45,216 nucleotides of DNA from Bacillus pseudomycoides (GCF_002551005.1 NZ_NVOY01000017.1:1-45216), one strand, 5' to 3'. Numbered from the stretch's first letter, positions 33,172-41,545 are shown. Numbers and translations: made by a program. The notes: generated from the sequence alone by a model not told the origin.

Positions 33172-33720
33172 TTGAATAACAACCAAATTGCGCCAGAGAT
33201 GTTAGAAAGTATAAGAGCCTTTTTAAATACATGGAGAATTCCAAATGAAACGAGAGAACCAGTTGATTGTTTAGAATCGGAAGAAGATATACATCAGTTT
33301 ATGATGGAGCAATGGAATGAAGAGCTGCCTTTTGGCTCATTGGAAGAAGTAAAATTTTTTCGAGATACAATTCGCGGGGCCGTGGAACAACAGAAGCCGC
33401 TAAAACCGTTGTTTGAAAAATATCCATTGCAAGTAATGACGATGGATGAGGCGGACGTCATTACATATCAAGCAATTGGTGAGGGAAATTTATATACATT
33501 TTTATTGCGGATTATTATCTCGGCGATTACAAACAAACAGTGGGGAAGATTAAAAGCTTGTCCAGATTGTAAATGGGTGTTTTACGATCAATCTCGTAAC
33601 GGTAGTAAACGTTGGTGCGGTATGTATGCTGAAGGAGAAGGGGGACGTGCTTGCGGTACAATCGCAAAAGTAAAAAGGCACCGAGCGAAGAGAAAAGCGA
33701 GTTCAAGTTATATAAAATAG
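33172..33720 (+). CDS. CGNR zinc-finger (ABATE-like) protein
   Basis: The protein of about 182 residues has a helical N-terminal part (RAFLNTWRIPNETREPVDCL, the start of the ABATE-type domain) and a C-terminal zinc finger. The finger comprises CPDCKWVFYDQSRNGSKRWC and, after a short insert (GMYAEGEGGRA), CGTIAKVKRHRAKRK in place of the canonical CGNR. These proteins are thought to bind RNA or DNA and act as stress-related regulators. The TTG at 33172 follows GGTGGTG. It is divergent from the MFS gene, 111 bp apart, which fits a local regulatory pair. Confidence 0.85.
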   Translation: MNNNQIAPEMLESIRAFLNTWRIPNETREPVDCLESEEDIHQFMMEQWNEELPFGSLEEVKFFRDTIRGAVEQQKPLKPLFEKYPLQVMTMDEADVITYQAIGEGNLYTFLLRIIISAITNKQWGRLKACPDCKWVFYDQSRNGSKRWCGMYAEGEGGRACGTIAKVKRHRAKRKASSSYIK

Positions 33721-33757
33721 CGGAAGCTTTGCAGTTATGCAATGCTTCCGCTATTTT
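33714..33757. terminator. Bidirectional terminator
   Basis: AAAATAGCGGAAGC (33714-33727) pairs with GCTTCCGCTATTTT (33744-33757), with inner GCA/TGC. It overlaps the end of the CGNR gene and abuts the end of the opposing 47-codon ORF. Confidence 0.88.
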
Positions 33758-33758
33758 C

Positions 33759-33902
33759 TTACTTTTTACACTGAACAATGTGTTGCATAACATATTTATG
33801 TTGAATGCAACTTGCTGTTTTTGCTGTATAATACGGACGATGTTGTTCTAATTTTACTCTTTGCTCCATTGTTTTCTTTTCATGGTCGGATATACGTAAC
33901 AT
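33759..33902 (-). CDS. 47-residue protein downstream of a c-di-AMP riboswitch
   Basis: The ATG at 33902 follows AAAAGGAG and encodes MLRISDHEKKTMEQRVKLEQ, continuing to a basic C-terminus ending HIVQCKK. It is hydrophilic and partly helical, with no signal peptide or membrane segment and two cysteines. No family is recognised. It is the only ORF with a good ribosome binding site between the riboswitch at about 33994-34135 and the terminator at 33714-33757, so it is the apparent target of that riboswitch. Confidence 0.55.
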   Translation of the reverse strand: MLRISDHEKKTMEQRVKLEQHRPYYTAKTASCIQHKYVMQHIVQCKK

Positions 33903-33993
33903 GAAAATCATCTCCTTTTATCTAACAATATATTTGAAGTATACAAGAAACATACTGTTAGAGTTAAGGAGGAATGCTTTGTAGCATAAGTAA

Positions 33994-34135
33994 AAAGCAC
34001 CTTCCTCTCTCAATGTGCTTACGAGGTTAGCTGTCGGACTCGGAATGTGAGAGTACCCCTACTAAAAAAGATTCGCCCCAAGTGGCATATGCCACAGAAA
34101 TGGTTCCCCCGCTCCAAAATTTGGATTCAGCAAAA
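33994..34135 (-). promoter_or_regulatory. c-di-AMP riboswitch (ydaO/yuaA type) with terminator
   Basis: Read on the minus strand, the element begins GCTGAATCC (near 34133) and continues with GCGGGGGAACC and GGGGCGAATC, then TAGGGGTACTCTC. It ends with the hallmark CCGACAGCTAACCTCGTAAGC (34017-34037). These match the conserved core of the ydaO/yuaA class, which senses cyclic di-AMP and usually turns genes off. Immediately after, AAGCAC (34015-34020) can pair with GGTGCTT (33994-34000), followed by T's, forming an expression-platform terminator. Known targets of the class are cell-wall hydrolases and K+ transporters. Here only a 47-residue ORF follows. Confidence 0.85.
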
Positions 34136-34180
34136 GGTTATATACAAACAAAATTAACATATTTATCCAAGTTAATCAAT

Positions 34181-34633
34181 CTATTTTACCTTTTTTAATT
34201 GTAAAAGAACGAGACCGTCTGGTAATGTAATTTCGTTTGTTTCAATAAAATTATGTTTCTTATATAAAGAAAGAGCAGGCGTGTTTTTCTTACCAGTTTG
34301 TACAATATAGTTTGTTGTTTCTTCATGTAGTTGAAATAGGTGTTCCAATAATGCAGTTGCGATTCCTTTATGGAAATACGTAGGGGAAACAACGAGACGA
34401 TGAATATCAACAACAGCATCCTCATATAAAAACGAAATAAACCCTGCTAACGTATTATTAATGAAGTATCCATAAAAGATTTCATTACAATTTTGAATAT
34501 CAGTAATTGTGTCATACAATCGTGGAATGGAATGGTTTTGCAGGTACTGTGCTTCAACTTTATATGCGGAAATTTGAACTTCTAAAATTTCAGCAGCTTC
34601 TTCAATAGAAGAAGGAGATAATTTTTGAATCAA
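34181..34633 (-). CDS. GNAT family N-acetyltransferase
   Basis: The 150-residue acetyl-CoA-dependent transferase has motif A in RLVVSPTYFHKGIATALLEH and the final NTPALSLYKKHNFIE helix-strand. It starts at a TTG at 34633 after AAGGAGGCC. The acceptor is unknown. It sits upstream of the c-di-AMP riboswitch on the same strand. Transcripts could run on into the riboswitch region because no terminator is seen between them. Confidence 0.85.
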   Translation of the reverse strand: MIQKLSPSSIEEAAEILEVQISAYKVEAQYLQNHSIPRLYDTITDIQNCNEIFYGYFINNTLAGFISFLYEDAVVDIHRLVVSPTYFHKGIATALLEHLFQLHEETTNYIVQTGKKNTPALSLYKKHNFIETNEITLPDGLVLLQLKKVK

Positions 34634-34697
34634 TTGAAGGCCTCCTTTTATGAAAAGAGTGAGAATCTGATATTTTCACTCTTTCGTATCATTATTT

Positions 34698-35287
34698 TTA
34701 TATTTTCACAAGCAGTTGATTTGCATATTGCCGTGCCCATTGGTCAGCTGCTAATACCTCTTCTAATGTAGGATTCGCGATATTTTGATGAGCTTCTAAT
34801 GCAGAATAGATTGTGCTTTCAATGTCAAAAAATGAAATCTTGTCTTGTAAATATAAAGCATTTGCAATTTCATTCGCAGCATTTAATACAGCTGGAGTAG
34901 TTCCGCCAATTTTCCCAGATTCATAAGCATAATGAAGACAAGGGAATTTCTCTAAATCAGGTCTTTCAAAATGCAAGCTCCCAACTTCTAATAAATTTAA
35001 CTTTTTAAAAGAAGATGGTAAACGCGATGGATAGTGGAATGCATATTGAATGGGCATACGCATATCAGGCGCTCCGAGCTGCGCCATAATTGAGCCATCC
35101 ACAAACTCGACAAGAGAGTGAATTATGCTTTCTTTATGAATCATAACATCGATTTTTTCATAGGGAACGTCAAATAACCAACGTGCTTCCATTACTTCAA
35201 ATCCTTTGTTTAGTAATGTTGCAGAATCAATTGTTAATTTTGCTCCCATTAACCAGTTGATCCCAAAATTGAAATATATTTTACCAT
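34698..35287 (-). pseudogene. dxr: 1-deoxy-D-xylulose 5-phosphate reductoisomerase, internally deleted
   Basis: The ATG at 35287, after GGAGG, starts [11 protein letters not shown], the NADPH-binding N-terminus of DXR. At 35251-35258 the sequence jumps to [20 protein letters not shown], the central catalytic part, and continues in another frame through [20 protein letters not shown] and [15 protein letters not shown] to a normal C-terminus at 34698. DXR is about 380 residues, so roughly 180 residues between the coenzyme loop and the NW motif are missing, and the join is out of frame. The surviving frame from an internal ATG (35249) has 183 codons and lacks the coenzyme domain. The MEP pathway must rely on another dxr copy elsewhere, as is known for B. 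cereus-group genomes. Confidence 0.88.
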
Positions 35288-35403
35288 AATAAATCCTCCA
35301 TAGTTGAATGAATCTTTTCCGTAAACTTATATGTAATTAGATAAAGAAAGGAAAATTCCTCCTTAATAAGACAGAAAGTTCCCTTTTATCTAAAAAAATA
35401 TTA

Positions 35404-35412
35404 TGGTATAAT
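35404..35412 (+). promoter_or_regulatory. Extended -10 promoter for the trpS T-box leader
   Basis: TGG followed by TATAAT (35407-35412) lies just upstream of the first conserved T-box bases. The -35 is not distinct. Confidence 0.55.
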
Positions 35413-35417
35413 AAGGA

Positions 35418-35660
35418 AAAATCAAAGAAAAAGCGATGAAAGAGAAGAGTACATATTTGGAACTTCACAGAGAACTGATGGTTGGTGGGAATCAGTAAGT
35501 GAAAAATGTGGAATGGGCTCTGGAGCTGCAAGCTGAATTGAGTAGGCTTTGACGGTTGTTTCGACGTTACTCGAATCATAAAGAGAGCTATGAAATTGTA
35601 GCTAATAAAGGTGGTACCACGGGAGTCCCTCGTCCTTTTTAGGATCGAGGGACTTTTTTA
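35418..35660 (+). promoter_or_regulatory. Tryptophan-specific T-box riboswitch
   Basis: Stem I carries the AGTA bulge (AAGAGTA near 35450) and the specifier context GAA-TGG-GCTCTGGAG, with the codon TGG at 35514-35516, so the leader reads tRNA-Trp. The T-box sequence AAAGGTGGTACCACGG is at 35607-35622. The terminator AGTCCCTCG (35624-35632) pairs with CGAGGGACT (35646-35654) and a T-run follows. Uncharged tRNA-Trp binding would form the antiterminator and turn trpS on. Confidence 0.93.
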
Positions 35661-35681
35661 TATGTAAAAGGAGGAGTAGTA

Positions 35682-36668
35682 GTGAATAAAAAAGTTATGT
35701 TAACAGGAATTAAACCAACTGGACATCCGCATCTTGGAAACTATATTGGAGCAATTAAACCAGCCTTGCAGCTTTCTAAACGAAGAGAAGGAGAGGCGTT
35801 ATATTTTATTGCCGATTATCATGCATTGAATGCGGTGCATGAGCCAAAGAGATTTCGTGAATATACGAAAGAAGTAGCGGCAACGTGGTTATCATTAGGT
35901 TTAGATGAGCGTGTAATCTTTTATCGGCAATCAGATGTACCAGAGATCTTAGAGTTATACTGGATTTTGGCTTGCCTTACTCCGAAAGGCTTAATGAACC
36001 GTGCCCATGCTTACAAAGCAAAGGTTGATCAAAATTTAGAAGCAGGAGTAGATGTAGATACTGGTGTAAATATGGGATTATATACGTATCCTATTTTAAT
36101 GGCTGCCGATATTTTATTATTTCAATCAAACTATGTTCCAGTTGGAAAAGATCAAATTCAGCATGTAGAAATTGCGAGGGATATTGCTTCGTATTTTAAT
36201 AACACATTTGGAACAATCTTTGTATTGCCTGAGTATATCATTCAAGAAGATGGAGCAATTGTACCAGGCCTCGATGGACGAAAAATGAGTAAAAGCTATG
36301 AAAATGTCATTCCGTTATTTGAAGAACCAGAAAAGTTGAAAAAACTTATTTTTAAAATCAAAACAGATTCTTCCTTACCAAGTGAACCAAAAGAACTTGA
36401 AACATTATTTATGTTGTATAAAGAATTTGCCACAGCTGAGGAAGTTGCAATCATGAAAGAGCGATACGCAACAGGTATCGGCTGGGGGGATGTAAAAAAA
36501 GAATTATTCCGCGTCATCAATCGTGAGTTAGAAGAGCCGAGGAAGAAATATAAAATGTATATGAATGAGCCGCATTTACTTCAAGAAGCGATAGAAAAAG
36601 GAGCAGAGCGGGCCAGGGAAATAGCTAGGGTGAATTTAGCGGAAATAAAAAAACGGATTGGGTGTTAA
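35682..36668 (+). CDS. trpS: Tryptophanyl-tRNA synthetase
   Basis: This 328-residue class I synthetase charges tRNA-Trp with tryptophan. The HIGH-type motif is TGHPHLGN (residues 13-20) and the KMSKS loop is GRKMSKSYEN (near residue 200). GLYTYPILMAADILLFQSN and PVGKDQIQHVE are typical of the tryptophan pocket. Length matches the family. The GTG at 35682 follows AAAGGAGG. Expression is controlled by the T-box directly upstream. B. cereus-group genomes commonly carry two trpS genes. This may be the second copy, judging by its dxr neighbour, but that cannot be shown from this window. Confidence 0.95.
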   Translation: MNKKVMLTGIKPTGHPHLGNYIGAIKPALQLSKRREGEALYFIADYHALNAVHEPKRFREYTKEVAATWLSLGLDERVIFYRQSDVPEILELYWILACLTPKGLMNRAHAYKAKVDQNLEAGVDVDTGVNMGLYTYPILMAADILLFQSNYVPVGKDQIQHVEIARDIASYFNNTFGTIFVLPEYIIQEDGAIVPGLDGRKMSKSYENVIPLFEEPEKLKKLIFKIKTDSSLPSEPKELETLFMLYKEFATAEEVAIMKERYATGIGWGDVKKELFRVINRELEEPRKKYKMYMNEPHLLQEAIEKGAERAREIARVNLAEIKKRIGC

Positions 36669-36674
36669 TGTGTG

Positions 36675-36704
36675 AAAAGGAACCAATGGATTTGGTTCCT
36701 TTAA
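36675..36704. terminator. Bidirectional terminator after trpS
   Basis: AAAGGAACCAA (36676-36686) pairs with TTGGTTCCTTT (36692-36702). The stop codon of the opposing NUDIX gene (36701-36703) overlaps the end of the hairpin. Confidence 0.82.
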
Positions 36705-37156
36705 TTTATATTGTTCTTTAAAAACGTATCTAAAATTAATTTATGCACTGATCCAACATTTGTAGGGAGATCATGAATAGGAAAGAATCGTAACTCTTTT
36801 GATTCATTGTGATCGATACGTAATGTTCCTTCAAAATCACGACAAATATATGTAACGAGAACACCATATACTTGATCTCCATTTGGGTATGTATTAAAAA
36901 ATTCTTTCCCAGAAAAACTTTGAAATGGTTCTAATTGTTTCACGATTAACCCTGTTTCTTCATAGACTTCTCGCTTAGCGGCTTCTTCTAACGTTTCACC
37001 GCATTCAAGTGCACCGCCAATTATTCCCCAGCAGTTGTAATCGCTGCGAAGTTGAAGAAGTACTTCATTATTTTTGTTTAATATAATTACATGTGAACCT
37101 ACTAGAATGAGTGGACGATTCCCAACTAAATTACGCATTTCTTCGATATATCCCAT
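36701..37156 (-). CDS. NUDIX hydrolase
   Basis: The protein of about 151 residues has an intact Nudix box (residues 47-70: GGALECGETLEEAAK then REVYEETGL) with all catalytic Glu residues present. It is preceded by NEVLLQLRSDYNCWGIIGG, typical of the ADP-ribose/mutator-type pyrophosphohydrolases in Bacillus. The substrate is not known. The ATG at 37156 follows AAAGGGATTGG. The frame is open to 37195 without a second ribosome binding site. Confidence 0.88.
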   Translation of the reverse strand: MGYIEEMRNLVGNRPLILVGSHVIILNKNNEVLLQLRSDYNCWGIIGGALECGETLEEAAKREVYEETGLIVKQLEPFQSFSGKEFFNTYPNGDQVYGVLVTYICRDFEGTLRIDHNESKELRFFPIHDLPTNVGSVHKLILDTFLKNNIN

Positions 37157-37328
37157 ATAGACACCAATCCCTTTATTTATATTACATACGTGCAAATTGT
37201 AAGTATGTTTCGTATGGAGTTAATCTAAACTATTCTAAAAGGGGAGTAGAATATCCTGCTCTTATTAAAATAGCGTTTTTTCCTTTGTATATTGTGTAGT
37301 TGCCATAATCATTGTTTCACTATATATC

Positions 37329-38168
37329 TTAATAGAATGTAGGCAACTCTTTTAACATCAGTTCTGCTTGAGATGTTATATTACTAAATTGAATATTAGG
37401 TACAGTTCTAAAATATAAACTGCGTAGGAAAGTTTTTATATTTGTACATAGATTACAAAAATCATTGACTGGAAGTCTTGCTTTGTATTGCGGGAGCAAG
37501 TTTAATTTGATACGGATAATCTCAAAAAACTGCTTTTGTGAGAAGCCTTTTGATATCATGGAAAGAAGAGGGGTAATAATACGCTCATCTTCATCAAAAT
37601 GATACACAATAGAATAAACGAATATTTTATTTAAAAGACAATGAGTTAGTTCTTCATAATATTGCTGCGGCAGTTTTAGATTATGAATAAGGGCATCAAA
37701 AGTATCCGCTGCATGAGCAACACTATGCGCCCAGCCGTGAGGGTGTACATATCCTCTTAAGTCAATTTCTTGGTTCATATAATCTACTAATTTTTCTTTG
37801 ACGGTAATAATCATTTCTGACGGTAAAAAATTTGTTTTATTATCTGCGCATAATATTAATGCAATTAATAATGTTGTGAAAGAACGCGTAAACACGCTAT
37901 CATTATCATTAGAAGTGATGCCGCAATATAAGTATTGTTCTTCTAAAGTTAGGATAAGTAATTTTTCTAATTGAGCTCCATGAAAATACTCACGTGAAAT
38001 GAGGTAAGAAAAGGTAGAGTAAATCAATTGATCACGTAAATAGCTGTCTAACGTTCCAATATGCTCTAGCATATGTATGCTTAATTGATTTAAATCGATA
38101 TTTTGGGGCAATAAATATCCGTTTTTTTGAATCGTTTCTAACAATTGCTGCAGCATAATGGTATTCAA
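37329..38168 (-). CDS. DUF2785 domain protein
   Basis: The 279-residue, mostly helical soluble protein has the DUF2785 core DLRGYVHPHGWAHSVAHAAD, with a cluster of four His residues and an Asp that could bind a metal. Function is unknown. The TTG at 38168 follows GAGGGGG; the ATG five codons in is an alternative. Monocistronic. Confidence 0.82.
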   Translation of the reverse strand: MNTIMLQQLLETIQKNGYLLPQNIDLNQLSIHMLEHIGTLDSYLRDQLIYSTFSYLISREYFHGAQLEKLLILTLEEQYLYCGITSNDNDSVFTRSFTTLLIALILCADNKTNFLPSEMIITVKEKLVDYMNQEIDLRGYVHPHGWAHSVAHAADTFDALIHNLKLPQQYYEELTHCLLNKIFVYSIVYHFDEDERIITPLLSMISKGFSQKQFFEIIRIKLNLLPQYKARLPVNDFCNLCTNIKTFLRSLYFRTVPNIQFSNITSQAELMLKELPTFY

Positions 38169-38343
38169 TGATGCTCCCCCTCATTTTAGCATTATCGATA
38201 CAATTAAAAATTACTAATGAAAGGTAAAGTATCCTTTCTTGATAAAAATATCAAATTTCTAGTATTCTACATATTCATAAAAACTCCTGCTCATGCAATC
38301 GAAAACATGTTATTTTAAAAAATATACAGAAAGAGGTTAAAGA

Positions 38344-39096
38344 ATGAATCAATTTGTTAATATGGAACGTGATTTTAAAGTATTAGTAGGAGAACCGCAT
38401 TATATTACAATTGAAGAAAATAATACAGTTTCCTACACAAAGGAACAAGTTACAGAGATTGTGCAATATTGGATGGAAAAAGCAACGGATAAAGGAGTTT
38501 TACATTTACATTTCGTTATTTCATCAAAAAGTCCAAATTTTACACATTATGAAGAGCTGTTTCAGCGTTTACAATTTCAGCATCAAAAAAGTTGTGTGAT
38601 GGTACTGAAGGATTTATCTGATGTTACAGATGTGGAAGTTCCGTTTACACTGAAAACAATAGATGAAGTAGGCGAAGACACATTTAAAACAATTTGGCTA
38701 GAATCTATGCAGGATTCTTTAAATATGAAAGAAACGTTATCTATAGACCAATTATTATATGCTTTTCAAACAGAAATTGGCGGTAGATGGAATGAACATT
38801 GTTTAGTCGCTCTTCAGGGAGAAGATCCAGTAGGTGTTATTTTGCCGCATATAGAGCCAGGCACGGTAGAAGAAGGAAGATTATTTTATCTTGGTATTGT
38901 TCCAAATATGCGTGGAAAACGATACGGGACAATGCTTCATGAAAAAGCATTATATATTTTAAAAGAAATTGGTGCCTCATATTATGTAGGGAGCACTGAT
39001 GAAATGAATGATGCTATGAAGCAAGTGTTTTCTTACAACAACTGTATACAGTTAGGAAAGATAGAGAAATACACAAGCGTGATTAGAAAAGGGTAA
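38344..39096 (+). CDS. GNAT family N-acetyltransferase (two-domain)
   Basis: The 250-residue protein has a degenerate N-terminal half and a C-terminal GNAT domain with GRLFYLGIVPNMRGKRYGTMLHEKAL (motif A) and YYVGSTDEMNDAM. The ATG follows AAAGAGG. The next gene starts 49 nt downstream and may be co-transcribed. The substrate is unknown. Confidence 0.82.
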   Translation: MNQFVNMERDFKVLVGEPHYITIEENNTVSYTKEQVTEIVQYWMEKATDKGVLHLHFVISSKSPNFTHYEELFQRLQFQHQKSCVMVLKDLSDVTDVEVPFTLKTIDEVGEDTFKTIWLESMQDSLNMKETLSIDQLLYAFQTEIGGRWNEHCLVALQGEDPVGVILPHIEPGTVEEGRLFYLGIVPNMRGKRYGTMLHEKALYILKEIGASYYVGSTDEMNDAMKQVFSYNNCIQLGKIEKYTSVIRKG

Positions 39097-39145
39097 ATGA
39101 AGATTCCTCTCGAAGTAATGAAGAAATCAATCAAGGGGGAATTGG

Positions 39146-39988
39146 ATGATAAAACAAGCATTTAAAAAAATGATTCCGTTATATCCGGAAATTTTATTTC
39201 AAGACTGGCATATAGAGCACATATCGCAGCGGCAGGAGAATGAAAAGTGGGAATCACTTTGGTTTCAGGTGGTTACTCCCACAGGAATATTTCGAGTGAA
39301 ACAGTTTTTTCTGGATATTTTGGAACCGACTTTTCCAGATAGTTGTCTGTATCACGCACAGGGCAAGTGTTTTCAATATAATAAACTTACATATTGGCGC
39401 GGGATAAATTATAAAGGATGCGATAGTTACGTCACTTCTAAGTGGAAAACACAATTTGAAATTTCTATTGATGATGGAGTAATTCAGCAGCATCAGATGG
39501 AGGGATTTTTATATGGATTACAGCCATTTGAACTTGAGAAAGCAAAACAACAAATAAAATTACCATTTCATCAACTAAGTTTTCAGGCTCATATTGAAAA
39601 GGGTGGAGGCGAAATTAGTCGTTGCTCCGTATGGTGTTCTCCTAAAGAAAAGAAATTTGTACCATTACCACTTTTAGTTCCTTGTTCATGGGAATTAGAG
39701 TCTATTGGTTGTGGTGATAACGAAACGCAGTATGTATATTGGGATGCGAAAGAGCAGTTATATACATTATGGGCATGTCGGCATACCAATTATAGCTATC
39801 ATCCTGTGTCTTCTTGGATAAGAAATTATAGTTCTCCGCAAAAGATTGGAAACTGTGAATACTATGTGCATCCACAAAGAGGGACAGTTGTATATCAAGA
39901 CTTGGGGAATGAACAAATTGCCTATGTCTTTCGAGGAATACCTTGTACATCTTTTACAGATATACAAGAAATGTTTTCTCTGTATTAA
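39146..39988 (+). CDS. Conserved hypothetical protein, 280 residues
   Basis: I do not recognise the family. The protein is soluble, rich in aromatics (many Trp, Tyr and Phe), mostly beta-strand-like, with nine cysteines and no signal peptide or membrane segment. Examples of its strands are WESLWFQVVTPTGIFRVKQF and SRCSVWCSPKEKKFVPLPLL. The ATG follows AAGGGGG. It lies after a GNAT gene in the same direction and 98 nt before a phosphatase gene. No function is proposed. Confidence 0.7.
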   Translation: MIKQAFKKMIPLYPEILFQDWHIEHISQRQENEKWESLWFQVVTPTGIFRVKQFFLDILEPTFPDSCLYHAQGKCFQYNKLTYWRGINYKGCDSYVTSKWKTQFEISIDDGVIQQHQMEGFLYGLQPFELEKAKQQIKLPFHQLSFQAHIEKGGGEISRCSVWCSPKEKKFVPLPLLVPCSWELESIGCGDNETQYVYWDAKEQLYTLWACRHTNYSYHPVSSWIRNYSSPQKIGNCEYYVHPQRGTVVYQDLGNEQIAYVFRGIPCTSFTDIQEMFSLY

Positions 39989-40086
39989 TAAATTGATTGC
40001 AGAATGTCATGAAATATGTAAGGTGAATTACATTATATGGTATACAATAGGCGTTAGAAACGATAGTGAAAGTGATAGGTGGAAAA

Positions 40087-41115
40087 ATGGAAACGAATAT
40101 GAAACAAACACATTTAGATGTAACAGTAGAGCGAGAAAATGATAACACTTTATCTATAAAATGGGGTAGTATAGAAAAACTAGTGCAGGTGTATTGGAGT
40201 ACATTTTCGGAGAATATTGAAGAAAATGGGGAATTATTAACAACTGTAACAGCCGCCTCATCAGTTACAATTGAAGATCCGAATCCAGCAAAGCGAGTTT
40301 ATTTTCGATTGGTCACGAGCGAAGGAGAGCGTATGACAGTAGCAGAGCGCCGCTTACCACTGCAAGGTGCGTTTAACTTTCGTGATTTAGGCGGGTATGA
40401 AGCGAAAGATGGCCGTGTGGTGAAATGGGGAAAATTGTACCGTTCTGAAGAATTAGCAGGGCTAACAGAAGAAGATATTCGTTGTTTATATAATTTAGGG
40501 TTGAAAACTATCTGCGATTATCGCACAGATTTCGAAGTGAACCATAAACCAAACCCTGAAATGAAAGATGTTCGTCAAGTTTCCTTGCCAGTTATGCAAG
40601 ATTTAGCAAAAGACTTAAATATTAATGAATTTTTCCATCTAGGAGATTTATCAATGCTCGGCAAGCCTGGAGAATATTTAGTGAAGATGAATCGAGATTT
40701 CGTGACTGGCAATGAAGCATTTGTAATATTTTTAGAACTTATACAAGACACAAACAATTTACCGCTTCTAAATCATTGTACAGCAGGAAAGGATCGAACT
40801 GGCTTTGCATCTGCTTTATTATTACTTTTACTAGGTGTGCCAGAAGAGACGGTCATGCAGGATTATTTATTGAGTAATGGATTTCGTGAACAGTTGAATG
40901 AGAAAATGATGGCCTTTTTAGGAGCACAGATTAAGGATGAAACAAGTATTGAAATTTTAAGTGCGATGTTTGAAGCGAGAGTTGAATACTTGCAAGCGGC
41001 ATTTGATGAAATTCACAATGTATATGGTTCTGTGGAACAATATGCTGAAAAAGGAATTGGAATTACGAAAGAACAATTAGATGATCTGCGCGATTTATTG
41101 TTAGAAGAAAAATAA
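40087..41115 (+). CDS. Tyrosine/serine-type phosphatase (CX5R)
   Basis: The protein of about 342 residues has an N-terminal beta-sandwich-like domain (about 1-95), then a Y_phosphatase3 domain starting FNFRDLGGYEAKDGRVVKWG. The P-loop is HCTAGKDRTG, with catalytic Cys231 and Arg237, and the general acid is probably in the preceding loop. Homologues dephosphorylate phosphotyrosine or phosphoinositides. The ATG at 40087 follows GGTGG. No signal peptide. A long hairpin terminator follows. Confidence 0.9.
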   Translation: METNMKQTHLDVTVERENDNTLSIKWGSIEKLVQVYWSTFSENIEENGELLTTVTAASSVTIEDPNPAKRVYFRLVTSEGERMTVAERRLPLQGAFNFRDLGGYEAKDGRVVKWGKLYRSEELAGLTEEDIRCLYNLGLKTICDYRTDFEVNHKPNPEMKDVRQVSLPVMQDLAKDLNINEFFHLGDLSMLGKPGEYLVKMNRDFVTGNEAFVIFLELIQDTNNLPLLNHCTAGKDRTGFASALLLLLLGVPEETVMQDYLLSNGFREQLNEKMMAFLGAQIKDETSIEILSAMFEARVEYLQAAFDEIHNVYGSVEQYAEKGIGITKEQLDDLRDLLLEEK

Positions 41116-41122
41116 AATAGAA

Positions 41123-41176
41123 GGTAGAGATTTTAAAAAGTCATGAGATTGCTTTTTAGAATCTCTATCTTTTTTA
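41123..41176 (+). terminator. Rho-independent terminator
   Basis: GGTAGAGATTTTAAAAAG (from 41123) pairs with CTTTTTAGAATCTCTATC around 41151-41169 with one or two mismatches, followed by a T-run. It closes the phosphatase gene. Confidence 0.75.
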
Positions 41177-41286
41177 TTCTCTTTATTTTACAATTAATTT
41201 GAAAATTTTCGAAATAATTACGAAGATATCCACATTATTAATAGTATAAATAACGTAAAATTAGAAGTGAAGGGAGAGACGGGGAA

Positions 41287-41481
41287 ATGTTAACATGGAT
41301 ATTAGGGGTATTAATCATAGTAGCAGTGACGGTTATGTTGACGATTATGGTAGGGAAAAATGAAGAAGAGAATTATGGAACTTCAACGAAAGGAAATATT
41401 ACAAGACTTTCAATTATTTATCTTCTTTTAGGGGTTGTTTTAGCAGTTGGGGTAGCTTCGTATATGTATTTTTATGGATAA
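41287..41481 (+). CDS. Small two-helix membrane protein
   Basis: The 64-residue protein has two hydrophobic helices (about 3-22 and 42-61) joined by a polar loop with NEEENYGTSTKGN. The ATG is preceded by GGGAGAGACGGGG. Monocistronic, with its own terminator. I do not recognise the family. Confidence 0.7.
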   Translation: MLTWILGVLIIVAVTVMLTIMVGKNEEENYGTSTKGNITRLSIIYLLLGVVLAVGVASYMYFYG

Positions 41482-41513
41482 GGAAACATAGGATAGTAGA
41501 AAGTAGGTAAGTA

Positions 41514-41545
41514 AGTAAGACCTTCAGCAGGAGGTCTTACTTTTC
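41514..41545. terminator. Rho-independent terminator
   Basis: AGTAAGACCT (41514-41523) pairs with AGGTCTTACT (41532-41541), followed by T's. It closes the small membrane protein gene. Confidence 0.82.

Noticed and set aside
39954-40148. Minus-strand frames around 39.9-40.1 kb
   Set aside because: They overlap the ends of the two plus-strand genes and have no start signals or domains.
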